A stretch of 64,000 nucleotides of DNA from contig NZ_JAALXT010000005.1 in NCBI RefSeq assembly GCF_011634775.1, positions 124,001 through 188,000 of the forward strand, read 5' to 3'. The first letter of the stretch is position 1, and each line of letters starts with the position of its first letter. The DNA is from Thalassoroseus pseudoceratinae. Its GTDB lineage: Bacteria > Planctomycetota > Planctomycetia > Planctomycetales > Planctomycetaceae. The notes below the pieces were generated by a model that saw nothing but the letters and a program-made list of their open reading frames with translations, was not told where the DNA came from and did not search any database. Positions 53,508 to 62,699 of the stretch are shown one piece after another. Position numbers and translations under genes: made by a program.

Positions 53508-55091
53508 ATGCATTTCGCCCGCATCGGCACATTCGCCGCCTTGATCGTTTCCGTCAGCGTTGGAGTCATTCCAGCTCAAGACGGCCCCTTGCTCATCCCC
53601 CCAACACAACCGACACCCCCACCGCCGGAATTGCCCACGATTGATTCCTTTCCGTCAACGGAGTTGGACTATCGGGAGAGCCGAGCTGACCGGTTGATCG
53701 CGTTGCGTCCCAAGGGAACAGATTTCTCAAGGCCTTCACTCGAAAGGTTTTACGCAGCGTTCGAGAGTGCGTATGGACCGACGTACCGTGAAGTGCCGCT
53801 CGAAGCGAAGGCGGAATTGTACGAATGGGCGTTAGAGCGTTATCACTGGACACCCTGGGACCAAGTGCTGCCTCGGGTGATTCTTTCCGACGACCCAAAC
53901 GCCGAAATCGGTTGGCATCAGGGTGCGGATATTTCGACTTGGAACGGGGCGTTTTTGGCGGCCCTTAGTTACAAATATGCCGTCACCCGAGAACCGGAAA
54001 CGCTAGAGAAAATTGCCCGTCTACTGCGGGGACTGCACTTGTTCCTCAAAGTCACCGATGAAATGGGCCTGCCCGCCCGTTGTGTAATGAAAACGAAACA
54101 AGGCGATGTGAACCGACATTTCGTCACCGAAGACGGCGAAGAATTTTGGTTTCGCAGCGATGCCGCGAAGGGCACGTTGAATCAGATTGTCGGTGGATTT
54201 GCGGTGATGATGTTGCTTGCTTATCCCGATTTGCCACCAGATGTCCAAGCTCAGGCTCGGTTCGATTTGCAGGAAATGGCGTATCATCTTATCCGTCACG
54301 ATTACAAATTGACCGAACGCGATGGCAAGCACACCAAGTACGGCAATCTCACGCCGCGTATCGGCTCCACGGGTGTGCCGTTCAATGCGCAGGTGGCTTA
54401 TACTGTCATCGCTGCCGCGACGATTTTCGAAGGTCCCGATGAGGGTAAACAACGCAAGATCCTCAAGCATATGCAGGACTTACGTGGCAGACATCATGTG
54501 TATTACGAATCACCACTCAGGCATATCATTCTGCCGCAGCGAATCGGTGCCAGCCCGTTCGTCAAAGGCATGAACGATCGCAACCACGTCTGCAATGCGG
54601 CGTACATCGGTTTGTTCTTGGAACGATACGACGCCGTCAAAAACAATCGTCCGCTCGATTCCCGATTCTGTTACGAACTCGGCCGCACGATGTTCTGGAC
54701 GCTCCGCGAGTTGGAAGATCATCGGAATGCGTTGATCAATTTCCAATGGGTCGGCATTCTCAGTGATCCGGACCTCTTACCGCGAATCCTGAAAGAAAAC
54801 GAGCAGCAGCCAATCCTTCGGCAACTCGCCAAATTGCACGCCGACGGCATGGAGCAACTTCACCGCTTTCCCATCAACCGCTTCGGAACGGAAGGCCAAG
54901 AGGCCGATTCGCCCGTGCCGCTGTGGGTCGATGCCCGTAAACGTCACGACGCTTACTTGTGGAAAAGCGACGCCTTCCAAGCCTGGCAATCCAACGGCCA
55001 AACCACACCCACGCACATCGCGTCGATCGACTTCCTACACGCCTACTGGCTGATGCGGTATTGGGGCCTGGATCGCTCGGTGGCTCGCTGA
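53508..55091 (+). CDS. Secreted protein of unknown function, alpha-helical
   Basis: 527 residues from ATG at 53508 (MHFARIGTFAALIVSVSVGV), a signal peptide, with GAGG upstream; the longer open frame from 53247 is not used. The mature protein starts with a Pro-rich linker (PPTQPTPPPPELPT) and continues as a helical domain with GWHQGADISTWNGAFLAALSYKYAVTREPETLEKIARLLRGLHLFLKVTDEMGLPARCVM, reminiscent of an (alpha/alpha) toroid such as those of glycan lyases or hydrolases. I cannot name the family, and no catalytic residues are claimed. Transcribed alone. Confidence 0.78.
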   Translation: MHFARIGTFAALIVSVSVGVIPAQDGPLLIPPTQPTPPPPELPTIDSFPSTELDYRESRADRLIALRPKGTDFSRPSLERFYAAFESAYGPTYREVPLEAKAELYEWALERYHWTPWDQVLPRVILSDDPNAEIGWHQGADISTWNGAFLAALSYKYAVTREPETLEKIARLLRGLHLFLKVTDEMGLPARCVMKTKQGDVNRHFVTEDGEEFWFRSDAAKGTLNQIVGGFAVMMLLAYPDLPPDVQAQARFDLQEMAYHLIRHDYKLTERDGKHTKYGNLTPRIGSTGVPFNAQVAYTVIAAATIFEGPDEGKQRKILKHMQDLRGRHHVYYESPLRHIILPQRIGASPFVKGMNDRNHVCNAAYIGLFLERYDAVKNNRPLDSRFCYELGRTMFWTLRELEDHRNALINFQWVGILSDPDLLPRILKENEQQPILRQLAKLHADGMEQLHRFPINRFGTEGQEADSPVPLWVDARKRHDAYLWKSDAFQAWQSNGQTTPTHIASIDFLHAYWLMRYWGLDRSVAR

Positions 55092-55106
55092 TTGATCAAC
55101 GGGTGC

Positions 55107-55613
55107 TCACTCACCCGGTTCATCGGCAACATTGACCATCGCGGCGAGCACATCCATCGCGGTGATCATACCGCAGAGCGTGCCATACGCATCCACAACG
55201 GGCACGCGATGCCAGTGCCGGTCACACATCAATCGAGCGACATCGACCAAGGTGGAGACATCGCGAACCGATTTCACATGCTCAGACATCCGCGTAGCCA
55301 CGGATTGCGTTAGGAAATCGGGATCGAGTGCGGGCGCGTTGTCCCAAATCTTCCAAACGGAGCGTTGATTGCCGTGTTCGAGCGTGCCCGGTTGTGGCGG
55401 CTCGTCTGTTTTGGAGATCTCCATGAAGTCAGCGAGCGACAGAATTCCCACGAGTTTGCCGTCATCCGAAACCACGGGAGCCCCGGTGATGTGCTGTTCG
55501 CGGAAGGTGTGCAAAGCGGCTTCGAGCGTGTCGTTCTGTGCGACGGTAATGACCGGTCGCGTCATAATGTCTTTGGCTCGAAGTTCACCGAGACGTCCGG
55601 GCAGCCGAGACAT
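55107..55613 (-). CDS. CBS-domain pair protein
   Basis: 168 residues from the ATG ending at 55613 (MSRLPGRLGEL), preceded by GGAGA. A longer frame to 55670 would run through the terminator of the upstream gene and is rejected. Two CBS domains: about 14-66 (AKDIMTRPVITVAQNDTLEAALHTFREQHITGAPVVSDDGKLVGILSLADF) and about 108-160 (RMSEHVKSVRDVSTLVDVARLMCDRHWHRVPVVDAYGTLCGMITAMDVL). Such pairs bind adenine nucleotides and act as energy or signal sensors. No effector domain is attached, so it acts on another protein. Partner unknown. Confidence 0.92.
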   Translation of the reverse strand: MSRLPGRLGELRAKDIMTRPVITVAQNDTLEAALHTFREQHITGAPVVSDDGKLVGILSLADFMEISKTDEPPQPGTLEHGNQRSVWKIWDNAPALDPDFLTQSVATRMSEHVKSVRDVSTLVDVARLMCDRHWHRVPVVDAYGTLCGMITAMDVLAAMVNVADEPGE

Positions 55614-55645
55614 TTTCGTTTCTCCAACATCATTTTCGAGGATCA

Positions 55646-55688
55646 CAAAGAAAAACCGCCGCGAAGCCAACGACGCTTCGGGGCGGTT
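55646..55688 (-). terminator. Rho-independent terminator of the squalene-hopene cyclase gene
   Basis: Plus-strand coordinates: AACCGCC-G-CGAAGC (55654-55667) pairs with GCTTCG-G-GGCGGTT (55675-55688), 13 pairs and one mismatch, with a T-rich tail (TTTTTCTTT) on the minus strand. It lies immediately downstream of the cyclase stop and marks the true start of the CBS gene beyond it. Confidence 0.8.
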
Positions 55689-55716
55689 AAATTTTCATTG
55701 AGAACCACGCTCCGCG

Positions 55717-57876
55717 TTACTTCGCTCGCAGTCGATTGTAACGCCCAAGGGCCATCAGAGGGAAGTAGATGCGGTAATAGTGATAACGCAAGTAGAAGAC
55801 TTTCGGGAACCCGGTGCCGGTGAACCATGGTTCGTCCCAGGTGCCGTCGTCTTTTTGCGTGCTCAGCAGGTATTCCACACCGCGTTGAACTTCGGGGGAA
55901 TTTTCCTCACCAGCAGCCATCAATCCCATCAACGCCCACGCGGTTTGCGAAGCCGTCGCCGGGCCTTGTCCGCGAAGTTTGGGATCGTCGTACGAATCGG
56001 CCGTTTCGCCCCATCCCCCCGACGATTGCTGACAATTCTTCAGCCACCGCACGCCGGCTTGAATTCGGGGGTCCATCGTGGAGTAACCGATGTGAGTCAT
56101 GCCGACCAACACCTGCCATGTCCCGTAGATGTAGTTGACACCCCAACGGCCGAACCAGGCCCCATCCGGTTCCTGTTCGCTCCACACAAATTCGGCGGCT
56201 TTTTCGAGGGCAGGGTGGCTGAGCGGCACATTGAGATGGCTGAACATCTCGATGATTCGGGCGGTGATGTCGGCGGTGCTCGGGTCGATCATTGCGTTGT
56301 GATCGGCAAAGGGAACCCGCGTGAACAATTCCCGATCGTTGTCGGAATCGAACGCTCCCCAACCGCCGTTCTTGCTCTGCATGCTGAGCATCCACTTCGT
56401 GCCCCGCCAAATGGCATTCAGAATCGGGGCAGCGTCTTCCACGTCCCGGGTGGAATTGTGATGGCCTCGTCCACTGATGACGGCCGACGCATCTCGGTCG
56501 GCTTCATGCGGACTCCAATCGCCCAACAGGAATTGTGTCTGCCATTCGCCGTCATCGGTGCTGCTCGGCAAACACCGACTGAGCGCCATCACCACCATCG
56601 AAGTGTCATCGGTGTCGGGATAGAACTCATTGTTGAACTCGAAGTACCATCCCGCAGGTGGTGTGTTCGGTTTGAGCATCGACCAATCGCCGGGGTCTTT
56701 GACTTCCTTGCTCAGTAGCCATTCGACCGACTTGCGAATTCCCGGATGATTCCGCGGCACACCGGCGTCTCGCAAGGCGATTGTCGCAATTGCCGTATCC
56801 CACACGGGCGACTTACACGGTTGCAAGCGGATTGTGTCATCTTCTTCGATGAACAACGCTTCCAGCTCGTCCATCGCAGCTCGGACCATCGGAGAATCAT
56901 CCGAATGACCGAGACATTTCAGACCGATAATGCTCCAGACAATCGGCGGGAAGATCGCGCCCAGACCGTCGCTCTTTTCAAAGCGTTCGGTCATCCAGTC
57001 GGCGGCCCGATTGATGGCCACTTTCCGCAGCGGCTTGATTCGCAACTTCTCGGCCACCTTGACCGCCGAATCCAACCACAAGAACATTTGGTCCCAATTC
57101 AACCGGGTCGACTTCTTCAAGTCGTCCACGACGCCCGCCGGATCGGTGGCCAATTTCAGGTCATCGGGATGTTCCAAGAACAATTCGTGAATGTGCATCG
57201 ACTTGGGAAGATGCCGCACCGGTTGGTACGCCCACAGCAAACTGAGGGGAATCACGATCGTCCGCGACCATGACGACATTTCGTAGATATTGAACGGCAT
57301 CCACTTCGGAATGAGGATCAACTCCGGCGGCACAACCGGGCATTGGGAGTACTTCAAGAGCCCCAACATCGCCAAGTAATACCGAGTAAAACTGTTGATC
57401 TTCTCCGCACCACCCGCTTGCCGAATCGCATTGCGAGCCCGGATCATTTCCTCGCTGTTCGGATCGAACCCGAGAATCTTCAACGCCAAATACGCTTTGA
57501 CCGAACCGCTGATCTCCAACTTCCCGCCGGGATACATCGCCCAACCGCCGGTCGGAAGTTGCTGCTTGCGGATGTATTCAGCACACTTGCGTGCCGTCTC
57601 CGAGCGTTCTTGCCCAAGATAGGTCAGCAAGAGGATGTACTCGGACTCGAGAATCGTATCCCCTTCGAGTTCCGCACACCAAAAGCCGTCTTCGTGCTGC
57701 TCGTTCAACATGAACGATGTCGTCCGTCCGATGGCCGCCTCCACACGGTCACGGTCACCAACCTTCGGGACATTCCATTCCTTCAACGATGCGGCCGTTG
57801 TTCCGCTCTGAGCAGGAGGCCCAGCCATACCGGCATCAAAACGAAGACGATTGGGACCATGGGAGCCGGAAGCCAT
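55717..57876 (-). CDS. shc: Squalene--hopene cyclase
   Basis: 719 residues, class II terpene cyclase. Folds squalene into hopene or a related hopanoid at the membrane. The catalytic acid motif DTDD is at residues 421-424 (YPDTDDTSMVV). Several QW repeats are visible: QQLPTGGWAMYPG, QSKNGGWGAFDSDN, EQEPDGAWFGRWGVNYIYG, CQQSSGGWGETADSY and QKDDGTWDEPWFTGTGFP. The full length matches intact SHC proteins. ATG at 57876 with AGGA upstream. No hpn genes or squalene synthase are adjacent, so squalene must be made elsewhere in the genome. Confidence 0.96.
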   Translation of the reverse strand: MASGSHGPNRLRFDAGMAGPPAQSGTTAASLKEWNVPKVGDRDRVEAAIGRTTSFMLNEQHEDGFWCAELEGDTILESEYILLLTYLGQERSETARKCAEYIRKQQLPTGGWAMYPGGKLEISGSVKAYLALKILGFDPNSEEMIRARNAIRQAGGAEKINSFTRYYLAMLGLLKYSQCPVVPPELILIPKWMPFNIYEMSSWSRTIVIPLSLLWAYQPVRHLPKSMHIHELFLEHPDDLKLATDPAGVVDDLKKSTRLNWDQMFLWLDSAVKVAEKLRIKPLRKVAINRAADWMTERFEKSDGLGAIFPPIVWSIIGLKCLGHSDDSPMVRAAMDELEALFIEEDDTIRLQPCKSPVWDTAIATIALRDAGVPRNHPGIRKSVEWLLSKEVKDPGDWSMLKPNTPPAGWYFEFNNEFYPDTDDTSMVVMALSRCLPSSTDDGEWQTQFLLGDWSPHEADRDASAVISGRGHHNSTRDVEDAAPILNAIWRGTKWMLSMQSKNGGWGAFDSDNDRELFTRVPFADHNAMIDPSTADITARIIEMFSHLNVPLSHPALEKAAEFVWSEQEPDGAWFGRWGVNYIYGTWQVLVGMTHIGYSTMDPRIQAGVRWLKNCQQSSGGWGETADSYDDPKLRGQGPATASQTAWALMGLMAAGEENSPEVQRGVEYLLSTQKDDGTWDEPWFTGTGFPKVFYLRYHYYRIYFPLMALGRYNRLRAK

Positions 57877-58022
57877 TTCCGTGTTCCTAGATGAAGAAGG
57901 ATTGGGAGAGATAAACGCGGAGTGGGCAGTATTCTAAAAGCATCGATGCAGTGTCACAAGCTTGCCCACGACGACGCCGACCAAATCGACTGAACGTCAG
58001 TTGCACATCCGCAACAATCGAT

Positions 58023-58898
58023 TTAATGCGAAGCTCTTAACGGCACGATTCGAGAAATTCGATACTTCGGAAAGCCCGTTCGCGGATCGAGATTCGTATT
58101 GTCGATCCCGCCTTCGACGAAGACAACTTCACCGTCCTGCAACCCGGTTAGCTTCGGGTGATCGGCCAATGTGATCTGCCCGTTGAATGGATCATTCGCC
58201 TGCGGAACTTGACTGTAGAAGATGATCCAGACATTGTCTTGCGGATCATAATCGACGATTCCACGCAACCAGGAGTAGCCGTTCGGATCACGATCGTAAG
58301 GGCTCAACTCGGTGTTGCCGGCAGGAACCACACCCGATGCACGTGCGGTCGATTGCACATTCGCTGCGTTTTCGACTCCTCGCGATCCATCCGGCTGAAA
58401 CATCGCGCCTTCGGGATAAAACGGCGTCGAATTCCCACCGCCAAACGTTCCACCACCACCCGCAGGCGGAACCGTGTTCGCATCGGGATAAACAGGAACC
58501 GTTCCGCCACCGTCGTAACTTCCCCCCGATGGCGGCGGAAGATCGGAACTTCCCGGAACCGTTCCCGATGAACCTCCAGGAACGACCGGTTGTGGAGAAC
58601 CATACTCCTCGGGCGGCAACGATGGACCAAAAGTCGATCCATCACTCGGGAAGCTCTGCGGCGTCCCCAACGGTGCGGAATAGGCCGGCGTCGGCATTCC
58701 CGTCGGGGGTGCGACCGTCGGCGATCCATATGCAGGTACAGAGTTATAAGGCTGATAAGGTGCCGGTGCGTAAGGACTGTAGGGAGCGGATTGATAGTGC
58801 GAAAAACACCCCGACGCTCCGACGAGTCCGACCAATCCTATCCAGCGCAATGCGTTTTCAAGTCGTCCAAGAAGACGACTACAATTGTTGGCAGCCAT
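58023..58898 (-). CDS. Proline/glycine-rich lipoprotein
   Basis: 291 residues from the ATG ending at 58898. The N-terminus (ALRWIGLVGLVGASGC) is a lipoprotein signal with the lipobox cysteine in ASGC. The next 170 residues are Pro/Gly/Tyr/Ser-rich (YAPAPYQPYN, PPSGGSYDGGGTVP), clearly disordered; the C-terminal 80 residues form a small domain with beta strands (WLRGIVDYDPQDNVWIIFYSQVPQANDPFNGQITL). Anchored to a membrane leaflet by lipid. No family named. The longer open frame to 58994 is rejected because the lipobox would lie too deep. Transcribed in the direction of the cyclase gene. Confidence 0.8.
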   Translation of the reverse strand: MAANNCSRLLGRLENALRWIGLVGLVGASGCFSHYQSAPYSPYAPAPYQPYNSVPAYGSPTVAPPTGMPTPAYSAPLGTPQSFPSDGSTFGPSLPPEEYGSPQPVVPGGSSGTVPGSSDLPPPSGGSYDGGGTVPVYPDANTVPPAGGGGTFGGGNSTPFYPEGAMFQPDGSRGVENAANVQSTARASGVVPAGNTELSPYDRDPNGYSWLRGIVDYDPQDNVWIIFYSQVPQANDPFNGQITLADHPKLTGLQDGEVVFVEGGIDNTNLDPRTGFPKYRISRIVPLRASH

Positions 58899-59141
58899 GC
58901 CGTGGGTCCTCGTATCCGTTCCGAGAAATGAAAATTCCGGATCGGCACACTCCATAGCGGGGAACCTGGAGCGGCGAATCGGCAGGTAGAGCAATCAACC
59001 ATCATGCGAAAAGAAAACTTCGCACGACAATTCATTGCCGGACCGGAGTGCGAATCTTAGAGAACTTGGCATATAAATCTAGAGCAGTTTCCGCTTCGAC
59101 TTGAGCCAAATCCAACAATATTCGCAATTTCTCGAAAAGAA
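58899..59141. other. Intergenic spacer
   Basis: About 240 bases between the Wzt-like gene and the lipoprotein gene, with an A/T-rich part near 58995-59140. Probably holds the lipoprotein promoter; no hairpin or ORF seen. Confidence 0.4.
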
Positions 59142-61583
59142 TTACGCAACCTTGCGAGCGTCTTCGCTTGTAGTCGACTCGACCGATTCCGTTTGCAGGA
59201 AATCATAGACAATCGACGTTGAAACGAGACTCTTCGAGCGATTCGTCGCGCCCACAACACACCGAGCAAATTTCGGCAAACGGGCGATCACGTGAGGATT
59301 ATCAGACTCACGACTTTGCAGGGCCAAGTTCACATCGTAGACACCGGCATTGAGATGCGGAATCATCTCGAACTCATAACGCCGCACGAGTCCTGAATCA
59401 CTATCAGACTCGATCAACCGGGGATCAAGCACGGTATCAAGACTTGCCACTCGTCGGCCGTCGAGTGTTGTAAATGACAGTTTCAAACCTGGGCTTTGCA
59501 TCGACCTCGCTAGTCGAGTGTAGAAGACAGTTTTTAACGATGCCCCAGGTGCAATCTGAACATGATGAGGATCGTCAAAACCCATGAAACCTGCGGCGGC
59601 AATCTCAGTCCCGTTGTACTCTGGCGCCGTCTCCGATTTCTTCCGACTTAACAACTGCAATTCAGACGACGTCTCTTGAGATTCCTCAATCGAAATCCGT
59701 TTCGGATAAGCCACCCGAACCTCGTTGCCGGTACTAGCACCACCAACGACCTGCATTCGGAACGCTTCGACCGACTCAATTTCCACCTGACGACCATCCG
59801 GCGTATCCGCAGTCGCACTGATATTGAATTCATAGTCAGCCGCTGTCACATTCGCATCAAAGTCCACATCAACCTGAAACCGTCCCGGTTCACAAGTGGA
59901 CCGATCAATCTTCGCGGTCAACCCACCGAGCACAGGTTTGCCGGACTCGTGAATCTGAACACGAATCTCACACTGCTCTAGCTTCTCGTTCGCCTCAAAC
60001 TCGACACTCAAGCGACAGTGTTCACCAACACGAACAAAAGTTCGTGGAACGCGAGCCGACGGCGCAAAGCCACGCACCACACGCAAACCGGTTGCATCGC
60101 CGACAAGACCTGAAATCGTCTCATCACTTCCATGCATGGTTAGTTTTCGACACGCGAGAACCGGACGCTCCGAAGCGGACGGCTGATCGTGTTTCAAACC
60201 GCCGAGCTCCCGAATCGCAACATGCGTATTCAAATCCGCATTCGCGACTAGTCCGAGATTGCACAGCGTGTCTTCACAGATCGCATCATTGCTCTGCAAA
60301 CTACCGCCGGATTCCAGTTCCACTGGCCAGTGCTGATCCGACAAAATTTGCTCCGCATCATCCGCCAACGGCCGAGTGACAAGAAGACGAAGCTCATATC
60401 GTCCTGGTGCCTCATCGACTGAAAACCCCCAGTTCAATCTTCCTTCGTCGCCTTCACCCGTGGGTGCAAAACGATCCGCCTCCAGCACAAACTCAGAGCG
60501 ATCAACACACACACCATTCGGCTTCGTTAACGACAAGCGAACAACTGGCCGAACAACGGATTCATGAAATCGAAGTTGCAGGGACAATGACTGCTCTGAG
60601 CCAGTTTGGAACGTCGTTGCTCTATTTGAATCCAGTGACTGGCCGGACAACTGCACCTCTGAAACTTCAACAATTGAACTTGACTGAGGAGTCGTCTCGC
60701 TGTGACCAGGACCAAAGATTCGACAGACCGACGCTGCTTCGGGAAGTGCGTTCGGATTCTGTGTTTTGACCTCACGCGCGCCAGACGCTTCCGACTCTGC
60801 ATCAGTCTGATACTGCTCTAACAGAACATCAGCCGCACCATGCGCTAGGACTTGTCCTTTCTGCAGCCATAACGCCTCGTCCGCCAGTCTCCGCAACTGA
60901 CCAGCCGAATGACTCACAAGAACTAACGTCGTCCCCTGTTTCTTCAACCCTTGAAGATGGCGGATACATTTTTCCCGAAAGGCCACATCACCAACAGCGA
61001 GCACTTCATCGACTAGCAACACATCGGGCTGAGCTTGAGCCGCAATACTATACGAGAGTCGAACATACATGCCGCTACTGTAGTACTTGACTGGCATGTC
61101 GATGTATTGGCCGATCTCGGAGAACTCGAGAATATCGTCAAAACGACGATCGATTTCACTTCGACTCAGACCTAGCAGACTACCATAAATGTAGACGTTC
61201 TCGCGTCCTGATAGCATGGGATGAAACCCCACACCGGACATCATCAATGCGACGAGTCGTCCACGCGCACGAATCTCGCCTTGATCAGGTGTAATCACCC
61301 CTGTCAACAGTTTCATCAAGGTACTTTTGCCGGCACCGTTTCGTCCGATGACTGCTAAGCATTTGCCAGGGCCGATCTCGAACGAGACGTCGCGGAGACT
61401 CCAAAACTCGTCGTTTCGCAACTCTTGACTTTTGCTAGCCATGTTAAAGAATGTGCGGCACGAGTCCGTCATAGCATACAACGAACCTCGACGGAGGTTT
61501 CCGCAGTACCGCTTCCAGACATTGCTAACTTTTAGCTTCCAAGGATCAGCCATGTTCTCGACACCACTTTCCGACGACATCAC
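59142..61583 (-). CDS. Polysaccharide ABC exporter ATPase (Wzt-like) with very long C-terminus
   Basis: 813 residues. The ABC domain (about 15-260) is complete: Walker A GRNGAGKST (80-88), signature YSSGM (168-172), Walker B LLVDE (189-193) and switch His225. It is of the Wzt/TagH type with the characteristic DEFWSLRDVSFEIGPG start. The remaining 550 residues contain at least two beta-rich segments (SGQSLDSNRATTFQTGSEQ.., VGEHCRLSVEFEANEKLEQ.. and a third near 690-790) resembling repeated Wzt C-terminal carbohydrate-binding folds. Usual Wzt proteins are 400-450 residues. It energises export of an O-antigen or similar glycan and recognises its modified end. 57 bases downstream of the permease gene. 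Confidence 0.9.
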   Translation of the reverse strand: MMSSESGVENMADPWKLKVSNVWKRYCGNLRRGSLYAMTDSCRTFFNMASKSQELRNDEFWSLRDVSFEIGPGKCLAVIGRNGAGKSTLMKLLTGVITPDQGEIRARGRLVALMMSGVGFHPMLSGRENVYIYGSLLGLSRSEIDRRFDDILEFSEIGQYIDMPVKYYSSGMYVRLSYSIAAQAQPDVLLVDEVLAVGDVAFREKCIRHLQGLKKQGTTLVLVSHSAGQLRRLADEALWLQKGQVLAHGAADVLLEQYQTDAESEASGAREVKTQNPNALPEAASVCRIFGPGHSETTPQSSSIVEVSEVQLSGQSLDSNRATTFQTGSEQSLSLQLRFHESVVRPVVRLSLTKPNGVCVDRSEFVLEADRFAPTGEGDEGRLNWGFSVDEAPGRYELRLLVTRPLADDAEQILSDQHWPVELESGGSLQSNDAICEDTLCNLGLVANADLNTHVAIRELGGLKHDQPSASERPVLACRKLTMHGSDETISGLVGDATGLRVVRGFAPSARVPRTFVRVGEHCRLSVEFEANEKLEQCEIRVQIHESGKPVLGGLTAKIDRSTCEPGRFQVDVDFDANVTAADYEFNISATADTPDGRQVEIESVEAFRMQVVGGASTGNEVRVAYPKRISIEESQETSSELQLLSRKKSETAPEYNGTEIAAAGFMGFDDPHHVQIAPGASLKTVFYTRLARSMQSPGLKLSFTTLDGRRVASLDTVLDPRLIESDSDSGLVRRYEFEMIPHLNAGVYDVNLALQSRESDNPHVIARLPKFARCVVGATNRSKSLVSTSIVYDFLQTESVESTTSEDARKVA

Positions 61584-61640
61584 AGGTGGCTAGACTAGCA
61601 TTCACGTTCTTATTCCGCTCGAACATCAACCGAAAGAGTC

Positions 61641-62594
61641 TTATGCTTTCTCGGCGACATGGGGCAAGAGACAGTGAAAGAACCGCCAGCCCGCGAGCAA
61701 TAGAACAACCGTGATTCCACAACTGAGTAGCAGTTGGCCCGGCATTGTTAGATATCCCCGAAACAGCAAGTCTCGGTATGCGGTAATAAACGCACACATC
61801 GGATTGATCCAGTTAAGAATCAATCGTTTGCCTTCGGTGAATGTCGGGAAGAACACTGGGGTCATAAACACCCACAGATTGATCACGAGTGGGATCACAC
61901 TTGTGATATCTCGCAAGACAGCATTCATCACCGAAAGAATCAAGACGATGCCAAAGCTAAACAGAAACTGCATAAACACGAGCACCGGCAAGAGGAGTGC
62001 TGTACTCGCGGGCATCACGCCGTAACCAAGGAGAACAATCGCCGTAAGTCCCACGCCGATCAGATAGTCGAAGACTGCACTTGCCATCGCCGCTAAGACG
62101 AGGACCTCGCGAGAACAGCGAAGTCGCTGCACGAGATGCGTTGAGGCAACTAGACTTTGCGATCCCCGCGTGAGGCAAGCTGCGAACATCTGCCAGGGAA
62201 TCAATCCGCTAAACACGAAAACCGGATAAGGAAGGCCGGTGTCTCCAACTTTCACGACGTTGGCGGAGTTGAGGTAAATAAAGACTCCAGCCATCGCAAG
62301 CGGCGTGAGAATCGCCCAACCAAGTCCTAAGATTGACTGGCGATAACGCGATACAATCTCTCGCCGAGCCAAACGCCAAAACACCTGGCGACTCGCTCTA
62401 AGTTCTTGAAAGGCTTCCTTCCAGAACGAGAGACCGAACTCATTCACACGATCTGCAACGTTGACGAACTCGGTCAGAGAAGCCACGTCGGCTTGCGGGA
62501 TTCCATCAGCTTGGACACTATCAGACCAAGGTTCTTTCTCCGCTTGCTCTGTCTGATCAACCTCGCAGACACCCGCAATCGTTTCCGTCGACAT
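61641..62594 (-). CDS. Polysaccharide ABC exporter permease (Wzm-like)
   Basis: 317 residues from the ATG ending at 62594 (MSTETIAGV), preceded by GAGGA; the frame upstream is not used. A soluble N-terminal stretch precedes six predicted helices: IVSRYRQSILGLGWAILTPLAMAGVFIYLN, YPVFVFSGLIPWQMFAACL, LVLAAMASAVFDYLIG, ALLLPVLVFMQFLFSFGIVLILS, SVIPLVINLWVFMTPVFFP and the last near 285-305. This is the ABC-2/Wzm pattern of O-antigen and capsule exporters. Forms the membrane channel for the ATPase encoded next. Preceded by the methyltransferase gene (105 bases). Confidence 0.93.
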   Translation of the reverse strand: MSTETIAGVCEVDQTEQAEKEPWSDSVQADGIPQADVASLTEFVNVADRVNEFGLSFWKEAFQELRASRQVFWRLARREIVSRYRQSILGLGWAILTPLAMAGVFIYLNSANVVKVGDTGLPYPVFVFSGLIPWQMFAACLTRGSQSLVASTHLVQRLRCSREVLVLAAMASAVFDYLIGVGLTAIVLLGYGVMPASTALLLPVLVFMQFLFSFGIVLILSVMNAVLRDITSVIPLVINLWVFMTPVFFPTFTEGKRLILNWINPMCAFITAYRDLLFRGYLTMPGQLLLSCGITVVLLLAGWRFFHCLLPHVAEKA

Positions 62595-62699
62595 ATGTGT
62601 CGTCCTCGTGGTATATAGCCGCTGACAATGCACCGCGACGGGATCAAACTCGTGAGATGAGACTAAGTTCGTCGCCTGCAAACGCGATGAACGACAGCC

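Noticed and set aside
55614-55670. Extended N-terminus of the CBS protein
   Set aside because: The extra codons coincide with the upstream gene's intrinsic terminator, and a good ribosome-binding sequence precedes the shorter start.
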